This document shows positions 1-5,208 of a DNA stretch of 6,089 nucleotides, piece after piece. This stretch comes from an uncultured beta proteobacterium (GTDB lineage Bacteria > Pseudomonadota > Gammaproteobacteria > Burkholderiales > Rhodocyclaceae), in contig CAIVZW010000240.1 of the NCBI GenBank assembly GCA_903910495.1, positions 1 through 6,089 on the forward strand. Reading direction: 5' to 3'. The notes beneath the pieces are model-generated. The model ran no database searches, was not told the origin of the DNA, and saw nothing but the letters and a program-made list of their open reading frames with translations. The position numbers and the translations under genes were made by a program. Numbering within the stretch: position 1 is the first letter of the stretch; the number at the start of each line of letters is the position of its first letter.

Positions 1-293
1 GCCGAGCCAAAACCGCTGTTACAGCGGAAAAACCATTCACAAGGCGTGAAGCTACGATCGTTGGCGCCACTTTTGGCCTGCTGGTGCTTTACGCTTTCCT
101 GATGGGACGAATCGGCTTCACGATCTCAACCATCGCGGTGACCCTGTTCATTATGTTCGGCATTCTGCGCATGCGTAATTGGGGATTCATGCTGCTGCTG
201 TCGGCGGGCATTACCTTCACCTGCTGGCTTTTCTTCGCCGTTTTCCTAGGAGCGCCACTGCCGCAAGGCTCCTGGCTGCGACTGTTGTCATAG
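1..293 (+). CDS. tctB: TctB-family small membrane subunit of a tripartite tricarboxylate transporter (5' end missing)
   Basis: The reading frame is open from base 3 to the TAG at 291-293, giving the last 96 residues of a membrane protein; its true start lies left of the window. A basic, polar stretch (around AEKPFTRRE) is followed by three closely packed hydrophobic segments: GATFGLLVLYAFLMG, then IGFTISTIAVTLFIMFGIL, then GFMLLLSAGITFTCWLFFAVF. The chain closes with FLGAPLPQGSW, the type of ending seen in TctB proteins. TctB is the poorly conserved small inner-membrane subunit that works with TctA and the periplasmic binding protein TctC to import citrate-like or other carboxylates using an ion gradient. 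The assignment relies heavily on the complete tctA gene that follows after 10 bases; alone, the fragment would only be called a small membrane protein. The GTG at 84 is internal and is not the gene start. Confidence 0.85.
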   Translation, partial: RAKTAVTAEKPFTRREATIVGATFGLLVLYAFLMGRIGFTISTIAVTLFIMFGILRMRNWGFMLLLSAGITFTCWLFFAVFLGAPLPQGSWLRLLS

Positions 294-303
294 GACTCAC
301 TGA

Positions 304-1797
304 ATGGACACTCTTAACCAGGCATTCTCCCTCGCGCTCAGCTATCACGCGGTTCTTGCCACCATTGCAGGTACCGTTGTCGGTTTGATTTTCGGGGCGA
401 TCCCGGGGCTCACCTATTCAATGGCACTGGCGCTGGCCTTGCCCTTCACTTTCGGTCTGGCACCCGCCACCGCGCTCGGTTTGCTGCTCGGTGTTTATAT
501 TGGCGGCATGTCCGGCGGTTCGGTCTCGGCCATCCTGATCGGCATCCCCGGAACACCGTCGGCCGCGGCGACCGTAATGGATGGCTATCCGATGGCGCTC
601 AAGGGCCAGGCCAGCGTCGCTCTGGGCGCTGCCGTCATTTCGGCGGTCTTTGGCGGCCTGTTCAGTCTGGCGGTAATGGTGGTGCTGCTTGAGCAGGTTG
701 CGTCTTTCGCGATCAAGTTCGGCCCGGTTGAAATCTTTGCCCTGGTGCTGTTCGGACTTTCGACCATCTGCGGACTTGCCGAGAAATCGGTCGCGCGCGG
801 CGTGGTCGCCGGCCTGCTCGGGTTGATGATGATGATTATCGGACTCGACGAAATCGACGGCGTCCAGCGCCTGACTTTCGGTACCGTTGATTTGCAGCAG
901 GGCGTAAATATGGTGGTGGCCATGATCGGGCTGTTTGCTATTCCTCAGATCATGAGCACTTTTCTGGATTACGGGAGAAAAGAGGAGGCGAAGGTTCCCA
1001 CTAACGTGCGCACGCAGATGCCAAGCCTGCGCCAGTTGAAGGATCGGTTCTGGCTGATGCTGCGCTGTGCAGGCATCGGCACCACCATCGGCGCAATCCC
1101 CGGCACCGGCGGCCCGATTGCAGCCTTTCTTGCTTATGATCATGCGCGGCGTTTTGCCAAAAATCCCGAGGATTTCGGAAAAGGTGAATTGTCGGGCGTG
1201 GTTGCGCCCGAATCTTCCCACAACGCCGTCACCGGCGGCGCCATGATCCCGCTGCTGAGCCTCGGCATTCCTGGCGATCCGGCCACCGCCATCATTCTCA
1301 GTGGATTTCTGATCCACGGTCTGCAGCCGGGTCCGATGTTGTTTCAGACCCATTTGTCTACGATTTATGCGATCTATATTTCCATAGTCTTTGCCTACAT
1401 CATCACGCTGACGGTGCAGGTATGGGGTATTCGCATGTTTGTTCGCGTCCTGCGGGTGCCACCGCATCTGCTCTCGGTGTGCATCCTGGTAATGTGCGTG
1501 CTCGGCTCCTACGCGATCCGCAACTCGCTATTCGATGTCTACCTGATGAGCATCATGGGTCTGCTCGGCTACATTTTGCTGCGTCTGCACATTCCGATTG
1601 CTCCCGTGGTTCTGGGCCTTGTGCTGGGCGGGACGCTGGAAACACAATACCGAACCGCGCTTATCCTTGGCGAAGGCAGCTATCAGGGCTTTATCGACAG
1701 TAAAGTTGCCGTGTTCTTCTTCGGCTTGATCATATTCACTCTGAGCATGCAAGCGTGGTCAGCGCGGCGTAAGCGTCTCAAAGATGCGCAAGCATAG
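304..1797 (+). CDS. tctA: TctA-family large permease subunit of a tripartite tricarboxylate transporter
   Basis: This 497-residue, very hydrophobic protein has the usual TctA length (about 500) and is complete. Family hallmarks are a first GAIPGL motif at residues 31-36, the segment GGSVSAILIGIPGTPSAAAT at 71-90, DGYPMALKGQA at 93-103, a second GAIPGTGGP at 263-271, and APESSHNAVTGGAMIPLLSL at 301-320 followed by GIPGDPATA and HGLQPGP at 338-344. The repeated GAIPG motifs mark the two related halves of the permease. About ten to twelve membrane segments are visible; a charged stretch at about 222-250 is a likely cytoplasmic loop between the halves. TctA forms the transport path in the inner membrane for a carboxylate delivered by TctC. 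The ATG is preceded by AGGA at 292-295, eight bases away and overlapping the tctB stop, so the two genes are translationally linked. The imported acid cannot be told from sequence; the neighbouring catabolic operon suggests its substrate or a relative. Confidence 0.95.
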   Translation: MDTLNQAFSLALSYHAVLATIAGTVVGLIFGAIPGLTYSMALALALPFTFGLAPATALGLLLGVYIGGMSGGSVSAILIGIPGTPSAAATVMDGYPMALKGQASVALGAAVISAVFGGLFSLAVMVVLLEQVASFAIKFGPVEIFALVLFGLSTICGLAEKSVARGVVAGLLGLMMMIIGLDEIDGVQRLTFGTVDLQQGVNMVVAMIGLFAIPQIMSTFLDYGRKEEAKVPTNVRTQMPSLRQLKDRFWLMLRCAGIGTTIGAIPGTGGPIAAFLAYDHARRFAKNPEDFGKGELSGVVAPESSHNAVTGGAMIPLLSLGIPGDPATAIILSGFLIHGLQPGPMLFQTHLSTIYAIYISIVFAYIITLTVQVWGIRMFVRVLRVPPHLLSVCILVMCVLGSYAIRNSLFDVYLMSIMGLLGYILLRLHIPIAPVVLGLVLGGTLETQYRTALILGEGSYQGFIDSKVAVFFFGLIIFTLSMQAWSARRKRLKDAQA

Positions 1798-1815
1798 CTT
1801 CAGCTTCGCTTGCGC
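1786..1815 (+). terminator. GC-rich inverted repeat over the tctA stop codon, possible terminator
   Basis: GCGCAAGC at 1786-1793 pairs perfectly with GCTTGCGC at 1808-1815 across a 14-base loop that contains the tctA stop. TTGTT follows directly, a weak U-rich tail on the plus-strand transcript. The surrounding 31 bases also hold five copies of GCTT. It could be a weak intrinsic terminator or a structure protecting the tctBA mRNA 3' end. The stem lies partly inside the coding region, which is unusual for a true terminator. Confidence 0.35.
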
Positions 1816-1858
1816 TTGTTGCGGCTTTAGAAAAATGTTTTTTCAATAACTCCCAAAC

Positions 1859-1890
1859 CCTCTTGTCGGACGGTTATGTCTGACAAGAGG
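1859..1890. terminator. Strong hairpin between convergent tctA and araC-type genes, probable bidirectional terminator
   Basis: The arm at 1859-1871 (CCTCTTGTCGGAC) pairs with 1878-1890 (GTCTGACAAGAGG) over 13 bp with one G-U pair and a six-base loop. It lies 61 bases after the tctA stop and 27 bases before the end of the minus-strand regulator gene, exactly where convergent transcription must be separated. Neither side has a clean run of T immediately after the stem; a T-rich patch (TGTTTTTTC, 1836-1844) lies on the left side. Function as a bidirectional terminator or mRNA-end stabiliser is inferred from position and stem quality. Confidence 0.6.
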
Positions 1891-1917
1891 CTTGGCACCA
1901 TTACCGAGGCAATCAGC

Positions 1918-2835
1918 TCAATTCCCGCGCATTAACTTTCGATATTCGCTCGGCGACTTCTGGAATCTTTGCCGAAAGCGGCGTGTGAAATAGGCCTCAT
2001 CGGCAAAGCCTACGGAGTTCGCGATTTCGGAGATGCGATCGACACTATGTGCCAGAAGGTGTTGCGCCTGCTCCATGCGACGCGCAGTCAGCCATTCGAT
2101 GAAGGCCATGCCGGTTTGTTTTTTCAGCAGCTGGGATAGATAGTTGCTGGAGAGAAAGGCGGCCTCTGCGACTTCGTTCAAGGAAATATCGCGACTCAGG
2201 TTAGCATCGATGAATTTCAGCACACGCTGCAGGGCGTGTGAGCGGCCCTGCATGAATGCCTGATTCTCTGAAAGAGACTGCAGGGCCGGGGCATGGCGTT
2301 CAACGGCAAAGCCGATGAGTTCCAGCAGGGCGCCGCGGATTCTTTCCATGGTGCCCAGCGTACGGTTTTGATGCAACCGGGTGAGCAGGTCAAGTATGTC
2401 GCTGATATGGGCAAATTCCTGCTCCGTGAAAATGAAGTCAACATAGCCTTCGTACAGGAAGGGGATCAACTCCGGATGCTGTGCAATGGAAGCATCCTCC
2501 ATTTCCAGTGGAGACAGGGCAAAGTCCTGACGCAGGAAATCGGCGGCAAAGTTGATGACGTGGTATATGGAATTGGCCGGCGCATGAGTGGCGCAGTGCA
2601 CCCGGTAAGGAAGTGTGAAGATCAGTGATCGGGCCGGATAGATGCAGCGTCGGCCGCCAATGACATGATGCGCTTCCCCGGCAACATTGGCTTCAATCTG
2701 AAAGAACTCGTGGCGGTGTGGCATTGTCACCGGGGGACGAACCTTGTGACTGCGGATCTCAAAGTCCAGCCGGTCGGAGCGTTCAACCATCTTGTAGGTT
2801 TTTATTTCCGGCTGGTTCGTGGCATTGGAAGTCAT
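1918..2835 (-). CDS. AraC/XylS-family transcriptional regulator with cupin-like sensor domain
   Basis: From the ATG at 2835 the protein is 305 residues, typical for one-component AraC regulators. The N-terminal part carries a cupin-like ligand-binding region: PHRHEFFQIE at about 39-48, including His40 and His42, then IYPARSLIFTLPYRVHC at about 65-81. The C-terminal 100 residues (about 201-303) form the two-helix-turn-helix AraC DNA-binding domain: SLNEVAEAAFLSSNYLSQLL at about 218-237, and RISEIANSVGFADEAYFTRR at about 267-286 followed by FRQRFQKSPSEYRK, a near-textbook AraC signature. A TTG start at 2940 would keep the frame open and has a GGAG nearby, but it lies upstream of a good promoter whose transcript begins near 2863, so the ATG at 2835 is preferred. 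No strong Shine-Dalgarno precedes it; an ATG at 2790 is another possibility. It is transcribed divergently from the dehydrogenase operon, so it probably activates that operon in response to a substrate or intermediate. The inducer is unknown. Confidence 0.92.
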   Translation of the reverse strand: MTSNATNQPEIKTYKMVERSDRLDFEIRSHKVRPPVTMPHRHEFFQIEANVAGEAHHVIGGRRCIYPARSLIFTLPYRVHCATHAPANSIYHVINFAADFLRQDFALSPLEMEDASIAQHPELIPFLYEGYVDFIFTEQEFAHISDILDLLTRLHQNRTLGTMERIRGALLELIGFAVERHAPALQSLSENQAFMQGRSHALQRVLKFIDANLSRDISLNEVAEAAFLSSNYLSQLLKKQTGMAFIEWLTARRMEQAQHLLAHSVDRISEIANSVGFADEAYFTRRFRQRFQKSPSEYRKLMRGN

Positions 2836-2869
2836 GGGGTCTCGGGGTTGTAATGTGCTCTTCGCCGGA

Positions 2870-2897
2870 AGTATCCACCTGCTCCGGGGTTTGTCAA
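2870..2897 (-). promoter_or_regulatory. Sigma-70 promoter of the AraC-type regulator gene
   Basis: On the minus strand a perfect -35 box TTGACA (2897-2892) is followed after 16 bases by GATACT (2875-2870), matching four of six bases of the -10 consensus. Transcription would start near 2863, giving a leader of about 28 bases before the ATG at 2835. The promoter lies inside the open frame extending up to 2940, which argues against starts upstream of it. The spacer contains CCGGAGC, which occurs again at 2951-2945; this may be an autoregulatory site but is too short to be sure. Confidence 0.6.
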
Positions 2898-3005
2898 GAG
2901 CTGAACCATGAAGCAAAAAACCACTCGCGGAATCGATCAAAATCGCTCCGGATTGGATGATTCAACGAAACACTTAAACGCATCAATGCATATGGCCGCG
3001 ATGCC

Positions 3006-3034
3006 TTGCGCCTCAAGTCTGATGGCTATTTAAT
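3006..3034 (+). promoter_or_regulatory. Candidate sigma-70 promoter of the dehydrogenase operon
   Basis: TTGCGC (3006-3011) and TTTAAT (3029-3034) are separated by 17 bases. The -10 box matches five of six consensus bases while the -35 box matches only three. A weak -35 is expected for a promoter that needs an AraC-family activator. The start would fall near 3041, giving a leader of about 58 bases with the Shine-Dalgarno at 3086-3091. This is a best guess in a 263-base divergent control region where no second operon promoter stands out. Confidence 0.35.
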
Positions 3035-3039
3035 GAGTC

Positions 3040-3053
3040 CATGCCGCATGCCG
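3040..3053 (+). repeat. Tandem 7-base repeat CATGCCG x2 in the operon leader
   Basis: CATGCCG occurs twice without a gap, at 3040-3046 and 3047-3053, at about the predicted transcription start. It could be part of a regulator-binding site, but a short perfect duplication in an untranslated leader can also arise by chance. Confidence 0.4.
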
Positions 3054-3085
3054 TGCAGTGAGCGGTCAGTGTAATTCAACCCGTC

Positions 3086-3091
3086 AGAGGA
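3086..3091 (+). promoter_or_regulatory. Shine-Dalgarno site fixing the dehydrogenase start
   Basis: AGAGGA lies seven bases before the ATG at 3099. The next in-frame ATG at 3156 (protein MKAWVLG), where many medium-chain dehydrogenases begin, has no such site. The longer form with 19 extra N-terminal residues is therefore chosen. Confidence 0.75.
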
Positions 3092-3098
3092 TTTAGCC

Positions 3099-4232
3099 AT
3101 GAACGCAGTGACAGCAGCACCTTCCACAAAGAAAAGCTTCGAAATTCCTGCCACCATGAAAGCATGGGTATTGGGCGACCCGGGCCAACTTACCCTGGTT
3201 GAGAAACCAGTGCCGCAACCCGGTCTGGCCGAAGTGCTGGTACGTATTGACGCCATTGCCGTCTGTGGTACCGACCTGGAAATTATCTACAAGGGATTGC
3301 CTGCATGGATCGAGGGCGGCCTGCCGTTCAACAAGAACTTCACCCCCGGTCATGAGTATATGGGTACCATCGTCAAGCTCGGCTCCGGCGTCGACGAGTA
3401 CAAGATCGGCGACCGAGTCACGGTCGAAGTGCACGCGGGCTGCGGTCGCTGCGAGCGCTGTCGCGAAGGCATGTACACCTCCTGTCTGAATTACGGCAAG
3501 AACTACGGCGAGGTCAACAAGGGCCACCGGGCCAACGGTTTCACCACCGATGGCGCCTTCGCCCAGTACATCGTCAACAACATCAACACCCTGGCTCCCG
3601 TCCCCGCCGACATGAGCGACGAAGAGGCCACGCTGATCGTCACCGCCGGTACCGCTATGTATGGTCTCGATTCGATGGGCGGCCTGATTGCCGGCCAGTC
3701 GGTCGTGGTCATCGGCCCCGGTCCGATCGGCCTGATGGGTGTGGCTGTGGCCAAGGCACTGGGCGCCAGCGAGGTTATCCTGACTGGCACGCGCGACAAC
3801 CGTCTGGACATTGGCCGCAAGCTGGGTGCCGACTACACCATCAACGTTAATAATGAAGACGCTGTGGCAAAAGTAAAGGAATACACCCATGGCGGTGCGC
3901 ATTACGTGCTGGAATGCTCCGGCGGGCCGACGGCGGTCAATGACGCAGCGCTCATGCTCAAGCGCGGCGGCCGCATCTGCCTGGCGGCTTTTACCGACAA
4001 ACCGGTACTCGTTGACATCGCGGCCTTGGTGCGCAACAACATCACGCTGTTCGGCATCCGTGGCGAAGGCCGGAGTGCTACGCACCGTGCCGCTTCGCTG
4101 ATGGCGCAGAAGCGCTTCGATGCCAAGATCATCCACACCCACACCTTCTCGCTGGACGAAGTGCCGACTGCAATCAAATACGCCCGCGAGCGCACCGATG
4201 ACGCGATCAAGGTCGTGGTGAAGATTTCCTGA
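3099..4232 (+). CDS. Zinc-dependent medium-chain alcohol/polyol dehydrogenase
   Basis: The 377-residue protein is a complete zinc-binding MDR dehydrogenase related to sorbitol, threonine and secondary-alcohol dehydrogenases. It oxidises an alcohol, probably secondary or polyol, to the carbonyl with NAD(P)+ in the cytoplasm. The catalytic zinc site is visible as CGTD (Cys56, Asp59) and GHE (His85, Glu86). The structural zinc is bound by Cys115, Cys118, Cys121 and Cys129. The Rossmann fold has VVVIGPGPIG at 202-211. After the second strand the chain reads TGTR (229-232) with no acidic residue; in an NADP-specific relative, Thermoanaerobacter secondary-alcohol dehydrogenase, the equivalent loop is GSR, so NADP+ may be preferred (inference). 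The position that is Asp150 in that enzyme appears to be Thr183, so Glu86 is the likely extra zinc ligand, as in sorbitol dehydrogenase. It is the first gene of the operon divergent from the AraC-type regulator; the next gene starts 48 bases after its stop. Substrate unknown. Confidence 0.93.
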   Translation: MNAVTAAPSTKKSFEIPATMKAWVLGDPGQLTLVEKPVPQPGLAEVLVRIDAIAVCGTDLEIIYKGLPAWIEGGLPFNKNFTPGHEYMGTIVKLGSGVDEYKIGDRVTVEVHAGCGRCERCREGMYTSCLNYGKNYGEVNKGHRANGFTTDGAFAQYIVNNINTLAPVPADMSDEEATLIVTAGTAMYGLDSMGGLIAGQSVVVIGPGPIGLMGVAVAKALGASEVILTGTRDNRLDIGRKLGADYTINVNNEDAVAKVKEYTHGGAHYVLECSGGPTAVNDAALMLKRGGRICLAAFTDKPVLVDIAALVRNNITLFGIRGEGRSATHRAASLMAQKRFDAKIIHTHTFSLDEVPTAIKYARERTDDAIKVVVKIS

Positions 4233-4270
4233 TACACGAACCCGTTGAATGTCAATTCAGAATAGTTGAA

Positions 4271-4275
4271 GGGAG
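4271..4275 (+). promoter_or_regulatory. Shine-Dalgarno site selecting a GTG start
   Basis: GGGAG, within AAGGGAG, lies five bases before the GTG at 4281. An upstream in-frame TTG at 4266 overlaps this purine-rich stretch and has no site of its own. The ATG at 4279 is in another frame. The GTG is therefore the best start for the TIM-barrel gene. Confidence 0.7.
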
Positions 4276-4280
4276 CAGAT

Positions 4281-5201
4281 GTGGATAATTTTTCGATATA
4301 CAAATACGTGAAACTAGGGATCGTTCATTTCAAGGCGTATCCCGAAGCCACCACCGGCGAAGGCCCGATCGTCGAAACGCTGCGCAAGATCGTCGAAGAC
4401 GATTTCTGGACGGCGGTCGAAGTTGGCTGGATGAAAGACCCCAAGGTCAGGAACGAGGCACGCAAACTTCTTGAAACCTCACACATGGAGGTTTGCTACG
4501 CCAATCAGCCGCGGATGTTCACCGGGAAGTTCAATCTCAACTCCTTCGACCTGTCGGAACGGAAAAAGGCGATCGGCGCCATGAAAAACGGTGTCGATGA
4601 AGCTTTTCAACTGGGAGCAACCTGCATGCGGGTTTTCTCCGGCAAGCATCCCGGAGATGAAAAGAAAGAAGAAGCCAAAAAGATACTGATCGATTCCCTG
4701 AGTGAAGTCTGCCGTTACACCAACGAACAGGGGCCGATGGAAATCTACATGAAGGTTTTTGACTACGATATCGACAAAGCCTTCCTGATCGGGCATTTCC
4801 AGGACGCAGCGGATGTGGCGGCGGTAATGCATAAGGAGTTCAGCAATTTCGGCGTACTCGCTGACCTCTCACATTTTCCGCTGCTGCGCGAAACACCCGA
4901 GTATGCGATTCCGCTGGTCAAGCAATACCCGATGCACTTCCACATCGGCAACTGTGCCTTCCGTGACCGCAAGCATCCGGGTTACGGCGACCTACAGCCG
5001 CGTTTTGGCATGCCGGGCGGCGAGATCGACACGCTCCAGGTCAGGGATTATTTCAGGCTGCTGCTTGACCTGAAGCTGCTCAACCCGGAAAAACGGCCGG
5101 TGCTCAGTGCCGAGGTTCGGCCACTGCTTGCCGAGGAGACCTGCGAAGTCGTCATTGCCAACACCAAGCGTGTCATCAAAGAAGCATGGGCCATGGTGTG
5201 A
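4281..5201 (+). CDS. TIM-barrel protein of the sugar phosphate isomerase/epimerase (xylose-isomerase-like) superfamily
   Basis: The gene encodes 306 residues from a GTG start with a good Shine-Dalgarno. The chain fits the AP-endonuclease-2/xylose-isomerase-like TIM barrel: AVEVGWM at 45-51, then RKLLETSHMEVCYANQPRMF at 61-80, FDYDIDKAFLIG at 160-171, LADLSHFPLLRETPEY at 193-208, HFHIGN at 219-224, and SAEVRP at 276-281. Members usually hold a divalent metal with Glu, Asp, His and Glu and catalyse aldose-ketose isomerisation, epimerisation or related C-C or C-O chemistry. Asp195, His198, His219/221 and Glu278 fit the later ligands. At the first ligand, where relatives read LE-x-FD, this protein reads MKVFD, putting Lys158 in place of Glu. 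It may therefore bind metal differently or catalyse a different reaction. It lies between a dehydrogenase and a molybdenum-hydroxylase subunit in one transcription unit; the next ATG is seven bases after its stop. No signal peptide is seen, so it is cytoplasmic. The exact reaction is unknown. Confidence 0.85.
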   Translation: MDNFSIYKYVKLGIVHFKAYPEATTGEGPIVETLRKIVEDDFWTAVEVGWMKDPKVRNEARKLLETSHMEVCYANQPRMFTGKFNLNSFDLSERKKAIGAMKNGVDEAFQLGATCMRVFSGKHPGDEKKEEAKKILIDSLSEVCRYTNEQGPMEIYMKVFDYDIDKAFLIGHFQDAADVAAVMHKEFSNFGVLADLSHFPLLRETPEYAIPLVKQYPMHFHIGNCAFRDRKHPGYGDLQPRFGMPGGEIDTLQVRDYFRLLLDLKLLNPEKRPVLSAEVRPLLAEETCEVVIANTKRVIKEAWAMV

Positions 5202-5208
5202 GCGAAGG

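Noticed and set aside
418..1467. A 349-codon open frame on the minus strand inside tctA
   Set aside because: Its product is rich in His, Gln, Arg and Asp with no domain pattern, and it lies exactly opposite a well-conserved TctA gene in GC-rich DNA. It is a shadow frame.
1891..1909. TTGGCAC stretch resembling the -24 half of a sigma-54 promoter
   Set aside because: Ten bases after the GG the sequence is GA, not the required GC, and the site faces the end of a convergent gene.
2836..2940. N-terminal extension of the AraC-type regulator from a TTG at 2940 with GGAG nearby
   Set aside because: The extension has no conserved features and would start upstream of a promoter with a perfect TTGACA box, whose transcript would not include it.
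2991..3011. TATGGCC...TTGCG in the divergent region as a sigma-54 promoter for the operon
   Set aside because: The GG to GC distance is 12 instead of the required 10, and AraC-type regulators normally act with sigma-70.
3093..4142. A 349-codon open frame on the minus strand inside the dehydrogenase gene
   Set aside because: It mirrors the strongly conserved zinc dehydrogenase and has low-complexity Ala/Val/Asp composition without recognisable motifs. The identical length to the frame opposite tctA is a coincidence.
4245..4260. Small inverted repeat TGAAT-GTCA-ATTCA between the dehydrogenase and TIM-barrel genes as a terminator
   Set aside because: Only five A/T-rich base pairs and no T-run; too weak to split the operon.
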